Shown: positions 7,832-17,095, counted from the stretch's first letter. The stretch is 64,000 nucleotides of DNA from Sinomonas notoginsengisoli (GCF_021554725.1 NZ_JAIZDP010000007.1:114628-178627); one strand, 5' to 3'. Notes: a model not told the origin generated them from the letters alone. Program-made: numbers and translations.

Positions 7832-10224
7832 TGTCATCCATCCGCGCACTCGCCGAGGAGCTCTCGGCACGCGGCAATGATTCACTCCGCCGCCTCTTCC
7901 TGGCCCGGCCGGACCTCATCCTGCCCGGAGTGCCCGACTTCGCCGCCCTCGCCGCGCGGGCCTCTGCACGGGTCAGTCTGCAGCGCGCGCTGGAGGGACT
8001 GACCAAGCCCGAGATCCAGGTCCTCGAGGCGCTCGTCCTGACCACCAACGAGGACGAGGGCAGGAGCGGCAGTGCCGTCGAGCTGCGCCACGCCGTGGGC
8101 AACGCCACGCTCGGCACCCTCGAGACGATCCTCGCCAACCTCTCGCAGCTGGCCCTCGTGTACCGGGCGGATCCGCCGGACACGATTCACTCTGCCTCCG
8201 GGAGCCGCCGCCGCTACTACCAGCCGGTGACCCGTGTCCGGGAGGTTCTCGGCGCCTATCCGGCGGGCCTTGGTCGCTGCTACACCGAGCTGGCCACTGC
8301 ATCCCCGGTGTTCGCTGAGCATGCCGCCCGGATCGTCAACGCGATCGGGACCCTGCAGCCGGACGGGCAGCACCAGCACGTTGAGCACCACATCGCGGCT
8401 GCCTACGCCCTCGAGCGCTGGGCTGCCCTGCCCGAAGCCCTCGATGGAGCCCCGCCGCGCACTGAGGAAGTCCTCGCCAAGTTCGCCAACTGGCCCGTCG
8501 GCGCCGTGCCTCGTGCGGCGTCCCGGATCAGGCCGGGCCACAGTACCGACAACCCTGTCGACTGGCTCCTGACGCACGGCATCCTCGTGCCGCTCGACGA
8601 CGAGCATGTGGAGCTTGCCCGGCCCGCTGGCCTCGCCCTACGGGGCGGACGGATTGTCCCGGACCTTGCGATGGCTCCGCCTCCCGCGACGCTCGCAATG
8701 ACCACCGCTGCACTGCGCCGCAACGCCGCCCTCGGCGCGATCGGTGACATTCTGCGCGCGGTGAGCGCCCTCGCGGTCGAGGCCTCCGAACGGCCGATCG
8801 AGACGCTTCGCGCCGGTGGGGTGGGCACTCGGGAGATGCGCCGCCTCGCGGTGGTGCTTCGAACCGATCTGGATCCGGCGGTGTTCGCCCTCGAACTTGC
8901 GGCCGCAGCCGGAGTCCTGAGCCTGGATCCGGACACCTCGACGTGGCGGGCCACCGGCGCAGAGGCCTGGCTGGCCCTCGCCCGTCCCGAGCAGTGGCTC
9001 GTGCTGGCTACCGCATGGCTTGACACGACCCGCGTGGCCTCCCTCGCCATGTCCCCAGAGGGCCGTGACCAGCTCGCCCCGCTGGCGGGCGAAGGCCAGC
9101 GCTCGGACGCGCCCGGCGTGCGGCGCAGGATCCTTGAGGTCGCGGCGCAGCTGGCCGACGAGGTTGCCCGGCCGGACGGACGGGTACCGGTTCCGGACCC
9201 GGACTCGATTCGGACGCGGATCGACTGGCTCCAGCCGCGGCTCGTCCGGCGCCTGCGTGGCCTCCTTGAGACCGTTCTGGCCGAGGCTGCGCTTTTGGGC
9301 TTCATGGGGTCCGGCTCCGTGACGGAGGTGGGCGCAGCAGTGCTCCGCGACGACTTCGACGCCGCTCGCGACAGCCTGGCGGGGCTGCTCCCGGCCGGCC
9401 TCGACAAGGTCCTCCTGCAGGCCGACCTGACGGCCGTGGCACCGGGCTACCTCGATCCCCTGCTCGCCCGCCGGCTGGGCCTCCTGGCAGACCCCGAGGG
9501 CCGCGGCCCTGCCACGATCTACCGCTTCTCGGAGGCGAGCCTGCGCCGTGCCTTCGATGCAGGCGAGGACGCGGCGTCGGTCCATGCCTTCCTCACCGCG
9601 CACTCCTCGACGCCCGTGCCCCAGCCGCTCGCCTACCTCGTCGACGACACGGCGGCACGGCACGGCCGCATCAAGGTGGGCCGCGCGGGAAGCTTCATCG
9701 CGAGCGACGACGAGGCCGCGCTGGCGGGCGTCCTCACGGATCCGGCAGCGCGCCAGCTCGGCCTCACCCAGATCGCACCGACCGTCATCGTGAGCAACGC
9801 CTCACCCCAGGAAGTCGCCAACGTGCTCCGCGAACTGGGCCACTCGCCCGCCGTCGACACGACCCTCGACCCCGTGGTCCGGCTCCGCCACGCCGGCGTC
9901 AGTCCCCTGCGCGTTCCCGCCCCGCGCCCGGCTGTCCCCGACCCCGAGTCGATCGAGACCCAGCTCGCGATCCTGCGGACCCAGTCACCCGTAGGCCCGA
10001 ATGGTGACGAGGCCTCCCCGGCGATCGGCATCGAGACCCTGCAGAAGGCCATCCGGCTCAAGCGGGCGGTACGCTTGAACATTGTCGACGCGCTCGGCAA
10101 CTCGAGCGTCGAGGAGCTGCGGCCGGTGTCCATCTCGGCCGGACGCGTGCGCGTCTTCGACCCGGAGCGCGAGACGGAGCGGGTGCTCTCTGTGCACCGG
10201 ATCATCGACGTCGAGCTGGCCTGA
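7831..10224 (+). CDS. Helicase-associated domain protein, partner of XPB
   Basis: 797 residues from the GTG at 7831; an upstream in-frame extension only shadows the small membrane gene. No Walker motifs are present. The N-terminus (SSIRALAEELSARGNDSLRRLFLARPDL), central Leu/Ala-rich helices and C-terminal part (about 610-797) correspond to the large helicase-associated proteins, with XPB/Ssl2 N-terminal-like domain, that sit directly upstream of XPB in many actinobacteria. By position it is a likely XPB partner in DNA repair or transcription-coupled remodelling, but the biochemistry is not established. The XPB start is 46 bases downstream on the same strand. Confidence 0.85.
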   Translation: MSSIRALAEELSARGNDSLRRLFLARPDLILPGVPDFAALAARASARVSLQRALEGLTKPEIQVLEALVLTTNEDEGRSGSAVELRHAVGNATLGTLETILANLSQLALVYRADPPDTIHSASGSRRRYYQPVTRVREVLGAYPAGLGRCYTELATASPVFAEHAARIVNAIGTLQPDGQHQHVEHHIAAAYALERWAALPEALDGAPPRTEEVLAKFANWPVGAVPRAASRIRPGHSTDNPVDWLLTHGILVPLDDEHVELARPAGLALRGGRIVPDLAMAPPPATLAMTTAALRRNAALGAIGDILRAVSALAVEASERPIETLRAGGVGTREMRRLAVVLRTDLDPAVFALELAAAAGVLSLDPDTSTWRATGAEAWLALARPEQWLVLATAWLDTTRVASLAMSPEGRDQLAPLAGEGQRSDAPGVRRRILEVAAQLADEVARPDGRVPVPDPDSIRTRIDWLQPRLVRRLRGLLETVLAEAALLGFMGSGSVTEVGAAVLRDDFDAARDSLAGLLPAGLDKVLLQADLTAVAPGYLDPLLARRLGLLADPEGRGPATIYRFSEASLRRAFDAGEDAASVHAFLTAHSSTPVPQPLAYLVDDTAARHGRIKVGRAGSFIASDDEAALAGVLTDPAARQLGLTQIAPTVIVSNASPQEVANVLRELGHSPAVDTTLDPVVRLRHAGVSPLRVPAPRPAVPDPESIETQLAILRTQSPVGPNGDEASPAIGIETLQKAIRLKRAVRLNIVDALGNSSVEELRPVSISAGRVRVFDPERETERVLSVHRIIDVELA

Positions 10225-10270
10225 TCCTCGAAGGGGCTGGCGTCGGCCGGCCTGAGGAGGAGGCGCCAGC

Positions 10271-11998
10271 GTGAGTGACGGACCACTCATCGTCCAGAGT
10301 GACAAGACGATCCTGCTCGAAGTCGACCACCCCGACTCCACCGACGCACGCCACTCCATCGCCGCTTTCGCCGAGCTCGAGCGGGCGCCCGAGCACGTGC
10401 ACACATACCGGATCACGCCGCTGGGGCTGTGGAACGCCAGGGCCGCCGGCCTCGACGCCGAGCAGGTCCTCAACACGCTCCTGACGTACTCGCGCTTCCC
10501 GGTCCCGCACGCGCTCCTGATCGACATCGAGGAGACCATGTCCCGCTATGGGCGGCTCCGGCTCGAGAAGGACCCCGTGCACGGGCTCGTGCTGCGGTCC
10601 GAGGACTTCCCGGTGCTCGAGGAGGTCCATAGGGCCAGGAAGATCGCCCCCATGCTCGGCCCGCGCATCGATGCGCAGACCACCGTTGTCCACTCCTCCC
10701 AGCGCGGAGCGCTGAAGCAGGCACTGCTCAAAATCGGCTGGCCCGCCGAGGACCGGGCTGGCTATGTTGACGGCACGCCGCACCCGATCGCCCTCACCGA
10801 GACCGTAGCGGCTCCCGCCGCGGAAGGCGGGACGCACGACGTCGGCACCTCGCCGGCGTCGTCCGCCTCACCGGCGGCGGCACGCGGCGGATGGGCGCTC
10901 CGGCCGTACCAGCGCGTCGCGGCGGAGAACTTCTGGGCGGGCGGCAGCGGCGTCGTCGTGCTCCCGTGCGGTGCGGGGAAGACCCTCGTGGGGGCGGCAG
11001 CGATGGCCCAGTCGTCCACCACCACGCTCATCCTCGTCACCAACACGGTCTCGGCAAGGCAGTGGCGCAGCGAGCTGCTCAAGCGGACCACGCTGACCGA
11101 GGACGAGATCGGCGAGTACTCGGGCGCAGTGAAGGAGGTCCGGCCGGTCACCATCGCGACCTACCAGGTCCTCACCGCCAAACGCGGCGGCCTGTACCCG
11201 CACCTCGAGCTGCTGGATGCAAACGACTGGGGCCTCATCATCTATGACGAGGTGCACCTGCTCCCGGCGCCGATCTTCCGCATGACCGCGGACCTCCAGG
11301 CGAGGCGGCGGCTCGGGCTCACGGCGACACTCGTGCGCGAGGACGGCCGCGAGGGAGAGGTGTTCTCACTCATCGGGCCCAAGCGGTACGACGCTCCGTG
11401 GAAGGACATCGAGGCGCAGGGGTACATCGCGCCCGCGGACTGCGTAGAAGTGCGCGTGGACCTTCCCCGCGACGAACGGATGGCGTATGCCATGGCCGAC
11501 GAGGCGGACAAGTACCGGCTGTGCGCGGCGAGTGAGACGAAGACCGGCGTGGTTGAGACGCTTGTGGCCCGGCACGCGGACGAGCAGCTCCTGGTGATCG
11601 GCCAGTTCCTCGACCAGCTCGGAGAGATCGGCGAGCGCATCGGCGCGCCCGTCATCACCGGCGCCACGAGCGTCAAGGAGAGGCAGCGGCTCTTCGACGC
11701 ATTCCGCGCGGGCGAGGAGAAGCGGCTCGTCGTGTCCAAGGTGGCGAACTTCTCGATCGACCTGCCCGAGGCATCGGTGGCCATCCAGGTCTCGGGCTCG
11801 TTCGGGTCCCGTCAGGAGGAGGCCCAGCGGCTCGGCCGGCTCCTGCGGCCCAAGGCAGACGGCCGGGCAGCCCGCTTCTATGCGCTCGTAGCCCGGGACA
11901 CGCTCGATCAGGACTTCGCTGCGAAGCGGCAGCGGTTCTTGGCCGAACAGGGATACGCCTATCGGATCCTCGATGCCGGGGACATTCCGGGTTCCTGA
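10271..11998 (+). CDS. XPB/Ssl2-type DNA repair helicase
   Basis: 575 residues from a GTG with GGAGG upstream. An N-terminal damage-recognition-like domain (about 1-170) and a short Ala/Ser-rich linker precede two RecA domains. Visible motifs: Walker A PCGAGKT (about 233-238), Walker B YDEVH (about 325), SAT-like LGLTATL, and motif VI QRLGRLLRPK near 525. Members are 3'-5' superfamily 2 helicases related to the eukaryotic TFIIH subunit XPB and to mycobacterial Ercc3. It forms an operon with the 797-aa helicase-associated protein. Confidence 0.95.
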   Translation: MSDGPLIVQSDKTILLEVDHPDSTDARHSIAAFAELERAPEHVHTYRITPLGLWNARAAGLDAEQVLNTLLTYSRFPVPHALLIDIEETMSRYGRLRLEKDPVHGLVLRSEDFPVLEEVHRARKIAPMLGPRIDAQTTVVHSSQRGALKQALLKIGWPAEDRAGYVDGTPHPIALTETVAAPAAEGGTHDVGTSPASSASPAAARGGWALRPYQRVAAENFWAGGSGVVVLPCGAGKTLVGAAAMAQSSTTTLILVTNTVSARQWRSELLKRTTLTEDEIGEYSGAVKEVRPVTIATYQVLTAKRGGLYPHLELLDANDWGLIIYDEVHLLPAPIFRMTADLQARRRLGLTATLVREDGREGEVFSLIGPKRYDAPWKDIEAQGYIAPADCVEVRVDLPRDERMAYAMADEADKYRLCAASETKTGVVETLVARHADEQLLVIGQFLDQLGEIGERIGAPVITGATSVKERQRLFDAFRAGEEKRLVVSKVANFSIDLPEASVAIQVSGSFGSRQEEAQRLGRLLRPKADGRAARFYALVARDTLDQDFAAKRQRFLAEQGYAYRILDAGDIPGS

Positions 11999-12060
11999 GC
12001 GGTTTCCTGTGTGACGCGAATTGTCGCGATATGGGTCGCATTTCCTGGCTAGATCGCTCG

Positions 12061-12239
12061 TACAATGGGCACGGCAGGCCCGCTGGGGGCGGTGGACCTG
12101 CGGCGCTGGGGGCAGCGCATCCCGTCCGCACTACGGGTCCACGGGGCGTGTGTCTGACGCCCGCTGAGGCTGCTGGGGGCCGCTCGCGCGCAATGCCGCG
12201 CGGGCATTGGTATTCGTTCTCTTGGAAGAGAACTCCCAA
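12061..12239 (+). promoter_or_regulatory. Candidate promoter -10 and structured leader of the prealbumin-fold gene
   Basis: TACAAT at 12061-12066 is a near-consensus -10; no good -35 is visible. The following leader of about 165 bases holds three copies of GCTGGGGGC (12082, 12105, 12172), an inverted pair GTGGACC/GGTCCAC (12092-12098 and 12136-12142), a perfect hairpin CAATGCC-GCGCG-GGCATTG (12191-12209), and a second hairpin GTTCTCT/AGAGAAC (12216-12233) that buries the ribosome site GGAAGAG. The structures are seen in the sequence; a regulatory role is inferred. Confidence 0.5.
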
Positions 12240-14330
12240 ATGAAACTCATCCATCGCACCCGATGGGGTGCGCTACTCGGCGTGGGCGTGCTCGTCTTCG
12301 CCACGGCCGGACCGATTAGCGCGGCCACGCTCCCGGGAACCAATTTTGATGCAGGCAACGGCTCACTCGCTGCGACGTCCCCTGAAGTCGATTGGACGAC
12401 GCCTGCCTTCGGCGTCAGCTGTTCGGACAGCACATTCAAGTCCTTCTGTCGCGATGACCTTGCGGCCGGGAAGAACGACAATGCGTTCGGCAACGGCACG
12501 AAGGAAGACGACTTCACACCGTCGGTAGTCAGCGGAGCGATTCCGCCCAACAAGAGCGATCTCACGCGCTTCTTCGCCAAAGTCAAGACCGAGACCAATC
12601 CGACGACGGGCAAGTCAGCTGACTTTGCGTACCTCGCGTGGGAGCGGCAGAACAACCCGTCCGGCACCACAAACATGGACTTCGAGCTCAACCAGAGCAA
12701 GCTGGTCGATGCCAACGGAATCCCGGTCCGGACAAACGGCGATATCCTCATGGACTTCCATCTGGCCAACGGCGGAACGAGCCCGACCATCATCTGGTAC
12801 CCATGGAACGCGACTTCTGGCACATGCCAATCAGCCGCGGCGCCACCCTGCTGGGGGATTGGCACTCAAATTGCAAACTCCAGCGGACAGATCGACAACT
12901 TCCAGGCGTCTGTCAACACAAAAACTGGCCAAGCCAGCGACCCGTTTGTTGGCACCGTACTCACCACGGCGCCGGGCGTACTCGACCCGTTCACGTTCGG
13001 TGAGACAGCCGTAAATCTCGAGGGAGCCGGCATCATCAAGGCGGACTCGTGCGTGACGCTCAACAACGCCTATGTCAAGAGCCGGTCCTCGGACTCGTTC
13101 ACTTCTGAGGTCAAGGATTTTATCCTGCCGATCAACCTTGGCTTCCAGAAGTGCGGCTCGATCACCATCGCGAAGAAGTCCATTGGTGATGTGGGCACCT
13201 TCAACTACACCACTGCCTCGACGGCCACGACCATCCCCGGTTCGTTCAGCCTTACCACGACCGCGACCACTAACCCGGCAAGCGTCGCCATCACGCCGGT
13301 CGGCAGCACGGATACGAAGGCACTTCGTGCGGGGACGTACACATTCACTGAGGAGACTACATCTGGCTTTGATCCAACGGGCCTGAAGTGCAACGCGCTC
13401 AAAACTGACGGCTCACCCGGCACCTCGACGGCGCAGCTGACAGGAAACACGGCCGCGGCGGTCACTCTCGTGGCGGGCGAGAATGTCACCTGCACTTTCG
13501 AGAACACGGCGCATGGTGCGATCAAGGTTGAGAAGACGACAGTCGGTGGAGTAGGTACGTTCAACTACACCGACATCCTCAACGGGACCGCTGGTACGCC
13601 GTTCTCGATCACGACGACAGCGGCAGGAACGCCAACCTCGAACTCAAACTCGACGTTCGCCAGCATCCAGCCCGGCACCTACTCCTTCACAGAGGGGTCA
13701 ACCACAGGGTTCGACCTCACGGGCCTGTCATGCACCAATGGCACAACTACCAAGACATTCACCACCTCGACCGCGAATGTCTCAGTGGCACCAGGCGACA
13801 ACTGGACGTGTACATTCACCAACACGCATCGCGGCACGATCACCGTGCACAAGGAGGACGACGCGACGCCGCCTGCCGCCCTAGCCGGGGCAATCTTCAC
13901 GCTCCTCGACTCGACGGGCAACGCGCTGCCAGCCAGCACAGCCGATAGCCTCACCTGCACGACCGACGCGAGCGGCAACTGCTCGTTCACGAACGTGTTG
14001 CCCGGCACCTACACGGTGCGTGAGACCACGACTCCGACCGGATACACCACCGCGCCCGACCAGACCGGGGTCGTCGTTGGGGCTGGTGCGACAGTACCGC
14101 TCAGCTTCACCGATCCGCGCGAGTTCACGGTCATCGTCCTAGTCTGCAAGAACGCCGATCACTCGCTGTACAGCAGCAGCGTTAGCCTCGATCGTTCGGC
14201 GCCCGTCCAGTCGCTTGGCTCGGCGCCAGTCGGTGGGCCGGACGCGGCGACGTTGTGCGGCCTCGGCGGAGCTACATTCAGCCCCGAAGGCACAGGCAGC
14301 CACTTGGCAGGTGTCAACATCCCGCAGTGA
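12240..14330 (+). CDS. Secreted prealbumin-fold (SpaA/Cna-B-like) surface protein
   Basis: 696 residues. The ATG at 12240 begins a clear Sec signal peptide (MKLIHRTRWGAL, hydrophobic core, GPISA cleavage region). The first 290 mature residues form a conserved globular part (NFDAGNGSLAATSPEVDW). Two related repeats of about 100 residues follow, each with VGTFNYT, GTYSFTE or GTYTFTE, GFD-TGL-C and a TCTF-NT ending. Then comes a SpaA-like module (TVHKEDDATPPAALAGAIF, GTYTVRETTTPTGY). Cysteines pair within repeats. There is no LPXTG motif and no terminal membrane helix, so it is probably released or held non-covalently. Codon third positions look less GC-rich than those of its neighbours. An adhesin or matrix role is inferred. 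Confidence 0.85.
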   Translation: MKLIHRTRWGALLGVGVLVFATAGPISAATLPGTNFDAGNGSLAATSPEVDWTTPAFGVSCSDSTFKSFCRDDLAAGKNDNAFGNGTKEDDFTPSVVSGAIPPNKSDLTRFFAKVKTETNPTTGKSADFAYLAWERQNNPSGTTNMDFELNQSKLVDANGIPVRTNGDILMDFHLANGGTSPTIIWYPWNATSGTCQSAAAPPCWGIGTQIANSSGQIDNFQASVNTKTGQASDPFVGTVLTTAPGVLDPFTFGETAVNLEGAGIIKADSCVTLNNAYVKSRSSDSFTSEVKDFILPINLGFQKCGSITIAKKSIGDVGTFNYTTASTATTIPGSFSLTTTATTNPASVAITPVGSTDTKALRAGTYTFTEETTSGFDPTGLKCNALKTDGSPGTSTAQLTGNTAAAVTLVAGENVTCTFENTAHGAIKVEKTTVGGVGTFNYTDILNGTAGTPFSITTTAAGTPTSNSNSTFASIQPGTYSFTEGSTTGFDLTGLSCTNGTTTKTFTTSTANVSVAPGDNWTCTFTNTHRGTITVHKEDDATPPAALAGAIFTLLDSTGNALPASTADSLTCTTDASGNCSFTNVLPGTYTVRETTTPTGYTTAPDQTGVVVGAGATVPLSFTDPREFTVIVLVCKNADHSLYSSSVSLDRSAPVQSLGSAPVGGPDAATLCGLGGATFSPEGTGSHLAGVNIPQ

Positions 14331-14381
14331 CCCACTGCCCGCTTGAGCGGGCCTGAACCACCGGCACCGCCGGCATCCATC

Positions 14382-14417
14382 GGGAGCCCTGTCCGCCCAG
14401 GACGGGGCCCCCTCTTT
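14382..14417 (+). terminator. Terminator after the prealbumin-fold gene
   Basis: GGGAGCCCTGTCC pairs with GGACGGGGCCCCC (one mismatch) around a GCCCA loop and is followed by TCTTT, about 50 bases after the stop. Confidence 0.8.
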
Positions 14418-14446
14418 GGCGTCTCCATCCATCAATTGGATAAATG

Positions 14447-14475
14447 TTTACAGCGTGCCGGACGCGGTCTACGCT
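14447..14475 (+). promoter_or_regulatory. Promoter of the membrane protein/multicopper oxidase operon
   Basis: TTTACA (14447-14452) and TACGCT (14470-14475) are separated by exactly 17 bases, a good housekeeping-sigma promoter in an otherwise GC-rich context. The transcription start should fall near 14482, within the dyad at 14474-14499. Confidence 0.65.
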
Positions 14476-14499
14476 GGAGGTGCTGGGAAGCACCTCCAG
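14474..14499. promoter_or_regulatory. Perfect 11-bp dyad overlapping the -10 and start site (candidate operator)
   Basis: Arms CTGGAGGTGCT (14474-14484) and AGCACCTCCAG (14489-14499) flank a GGGA centre. The dyad begins at the last two bases of the -10 box, a classic repressor-site position. It could also form a hairpin in the 5' leader, but no T-run follows. The regulator is unknown. Confidence 0.6.
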
Positions 14500-14582
14500 T
14501 CCTCGCTGGGCGCTCTGACCGGGGCGTGAGGACTCGATTCGGTCCAATCACCTCCATATCGCACACTCATCTGGAGACTCCC

Positions 14583-15041
14583 ATGCGCAAGGCATTCCTC
14601 GTCGTCACTGCCCTCATGTTCCTCGACACCATCGTCCAGCTCTACCTCGCGGCCTTCGGCACCTTCGGCTCGCACGTGATCGGGGACGACGCATTCGACT
14701 ACCACGCCTTCAACGGCCAGGTAGTGCTTCGTTCGCTCGCGCTGCTGTCGATTGTCTTTGCTGCCCTGGCGCGAGCCGGGAAGAACACCATCTGGCTGAC
14801 GGTTGGCGTCTTCCTGCTGACCTGGGTCCAGCTTCTCGTCTTCATCGTCGGCGGTATCCTGACGGGCGCGGGTCGCGACAACCCGACGGTTGCCGGGGCT
14901 TGGGCCGTCTCGACGCACGCCGTGACGGGCCTGCTCATCATCTTCAGCTGCTACTGGCTGTTCCTGCGCGCCCGCCGCCTCGACAAGACCGGCTCGGTGA
15001 CCAAGGCCTCCGAAGCTCCGCGGCCCGCAGCGACGGTCTGA
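14583..15041 (+). CDS. Four-helix membrane protein (possibly DUF6220-like)
   Basis: 152 residues; the ATG at 14583 has GGAGA upstream. Four hydrophobic segments at about 5-27, 45-67, 73-97 and 108-128, with a basic, polar cytoplasmic tail. HVIGDDAFDYHAFNGQVV and GRDNPTVAGAWAVSTHAVTG between helices contain His residues that could contact heme or metal. I recall similar small proteins catalogued as DUF6220, but this is not certain. The stop is 37 bases before the multicopper oxidase on the same strand, under the same promoter. Confidence 0.75.
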   Translation: MRKAFLVVTALMFLDTIVQLYLAAFGTFGSHVIGDDAFDYHAFNGQVVLRSLALLSIVFAALARAGKNTIWLTVGVFLLTWVQLLVFIVGGILTGAGRDNPTVAGAWAVSTHAVTGLLIIFSCYWLFLRARRLDKTGSVTKASEAPRPAATV

Positions 15042-15078
15042 TCCGCACCCGCTGCACCGCCCTCCTCGGACACTTACC

Positions 15079-17004
15079 ATGGCCAGCTCGGCCGTCCTCG
15101 GCGTCGACCTGATCCTCGCCGTGGCCTGCGCCGCGGCGTGGGCGGGTGCGCTCACCGCAACGCTGGTCCTCGCGCGCGCGACGCCGCCGGGCTGGCTCCC
15201 GCGGTGGGGCGCCGGGGCCGCCGCCGGCCTCGGAATAGTTCTCGGGGCCCTGCGAATCGGAGTCTTACTCACGGGCACACCCGCACTCACCGGCGATCGG
15301 CTGCTCGGGGCCACAGCGCTGGCCGCACCCGGCTGCCTGGCTGGCCTCGCCGCGGTCGTGATTCCGCCGCTCATTCCGGCCAAGGCCCCGCAGTGGCGCT
15401 CAGCTGGCCTTGCCGCTGCCGCCTCGCTCACGGCCGCCGGGGCGCTCGCAGCCCTCACCCTGGGAACGCCGGCAGGGTGGCTTCCCCTCGCCGTGCTCGC
15501 CGCAATGGCGGTGATCGGCACAGGGGTGGCGAGCGTCGGCCTCACGAAGGGGTGGCGGCACCGCGCCGTCGTGGCCGCCGGGGCTCTCGGCGTGGCTCTC
15601 CTTGCCGGGTCGCTCTCCGTGGCATGGATGGACAGCCGGGCGGCCGCGCCGTCGTCCTTCCACGAGGCGGGGCATCACACCGTCGGCTCAGCCATGCAGC
15701 CCGCATCCGCCGTCCGTGGCGTCGATACCCTCCGCGCCGCACCGCCCACGGGGGCGGTACGCGAGTTCACGCTGCATGCCCGCGCAGAGAAGGTGGCACT
15801 CGATGACGGGCGCACGGTAAGTGCGATCACGTTCGGCTCCCTGCCCGGTCCGGAGCTGCGGGCCGTCCAGGGCGAGACCATCAGGGTTACCCTCGTCAAC
15901 GACTCCGTCGCGGACGGCGTCACGCTCCACTGGCACGGCTATGACGTGCCGGATGCCATGGACGGTGTGCCTGGGGTGACCCAAGATGCCGTCATGCCCG
16001 GTCAGTCCTTCACCTACGAGTTCCCGGCCGCCCAGGCGGGAACCTACTGGTACCACACCCACCAGAACGGATCGGCGGACGTGCCGCTCGGGCTGTATGG
16101 GGCGCTCATCGTGGACCCTTCACCAGGGAGTTCCTCCGGCGTCAAGGACCTCACCGTTCCCGTTCACTCAATCGGCGGGTCTACCCTGTTCGGCAGCCAC
16201 GCCGGCACGTGGGCGGAGACGGTTGCTCCGGGCACCTCGGTACGGGTCCGGCTGATCAATACGGACCAGCTCTCCCAGCGGTTCAGCGTGGCCGGAGCCG
16301 CATTCCGGCTCGCCGCGGTGGACGGCGGCGACATCACCGGCGGCACGGAGCTCACCGGTGTAGCGCTGCCCCTCGCGGCAGGCGGGCGCTACGACGTCGC
16401 GCTCACCATGCCCGACCACGCGGTGCAGATCGCCCTTGAAGGCTCCCGCAGCGGCGGTCTCACCCTCGTCCCGCCAGGGGCGCCCGCACCGTCGTCCGCG
16501 CCCCGCTACGCCGCGGGACCGGAACTCGACCTCACCTCGTACGGCCTGCCAGCGGCGGCGCCGGCACCGACCGCAGACGCCGCGGCCACCTACGTCGTCG
16601 ACCACCTCCTGCGGTTCGTCGACGGCCTGCCGAAATTCGCATTTACCGTCAACGGAGCGGTGTACCCGAACATCCCGCCGCTCGTGGTGCACCAGGGCGA
16701 GAAGGTGCTTTTGACCTTGGTGAACCGCAGCGACGACATCCACCCGATGCACCCGCACGGCCATCACGTCCGCGTGGTCAGCATCGACGGCAGAGCCGTC
16801 ACGGGAGAGCTGCGCATGGACAGCCTGGAAGTGCGGCCAGGGCAGACTTGGACGGTCCTGCTCACCGCGGACAATCCCGGGATCTGGATGGACCACTGCC
16901 ACAATCTGAACCACGCGCGGGACGGCATGGTGTTCCACCTCGCCTACGAGGGGATCGAGTCGCCCTTCAGACAGGACGGGTCATCCGCGAACCGTCCGGA
17001 ATGA
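15079..17004 (+). CDS. Multicopper oxidase with N-terminal multi-helix membrane domain
   Basis: 641 residues. About the first 190 residues are Ala/Leu-rich with five to six transmembrane helices. From about 225 a cupredoxin-type multicopper oxidase follows. Copper ligands are all present: HWHG (about 284), YWYHTHQNG (about 325), HPMHPHGHH (about 555), and DHCHNLNHARDGM (about 604), which carries the type 1 Cys-His. The oxidase part should lie outside the membrane and couple substrate oxidation to oxygen reduction. Possible roles are copper(I) or metal oxidation or laccase-like activity; the sequence does not decide. A two-component system follows 91 bases downstream. Confidence 0.93.
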   Translation: MASSAVLGVDLILAVACAAAWAGALTATLVLARATPPGWLPRWGAGAAAGLGIVLGALRIGVLLTGTPALTGDRLLGATALAAPGCLAGLAAVVIPPLIPAKAPQWRSAGLAAAASLTAAGALAALTLGTPAGWLPLAVLAAMAVIGTGVASVGLTKGWRHRAVVAAGALGVALLAGSLSVAWMDSRAAAPSSFHEAGHHTVGSAMQPASAVRGVDTLRAAPPTGAVREFTLHARAEKVALDDGRTVSAITFGSLPGPELRAVQGETIRVTLVNDSVADGVTLHWHGYDVPDAMDGVPGVTQDAVMPGQSFTYEFPAAQAGTYWYHTHQNGSADVPLGLYGALIVDPSPGSSSGVKDLTVPVHSIGGSTLFGSHAGTWAETVAPGTSVRVRLINTDQLSQRFSVAGAAFRLAAVDGGDITGGTELTGVALPLAAGGRYDVALTMPDHAVQIALEGSRSGGLTLVPPGAPAPSSAPRYAAGPELDLTSYGLPAAAPAPTADAAATYVVDHLLRFVDGLPKFAFTVNGAVYPNIPPLVVHQGEKVLLTLVNRSDDIHPMHPHGHHVRVVSIDGRAVTGELRMDSLEVRPGQTWTVLLTADNPGIWMDHCHNLNHARDGMVFHLAYEGIESPFRQDGSSANRPE

Positions 17005-17095
17005 GTCACGTTCGCCAACCACCTCGGTTCCATCGAGGACGCCCGGCCACACCGCACAGCCAACGTCCAGAAGATTCTCAGAAACTGGGGGCACG

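Noticed and set aside
13200..13840. Repeated motifs in the prealbumin-fold gene considered as a CRISPR-like or DNA repeat array
   Set aside because: The similarity is at protein level between two domains of about 100 residues, with no short identical DNA repeats or spacers.
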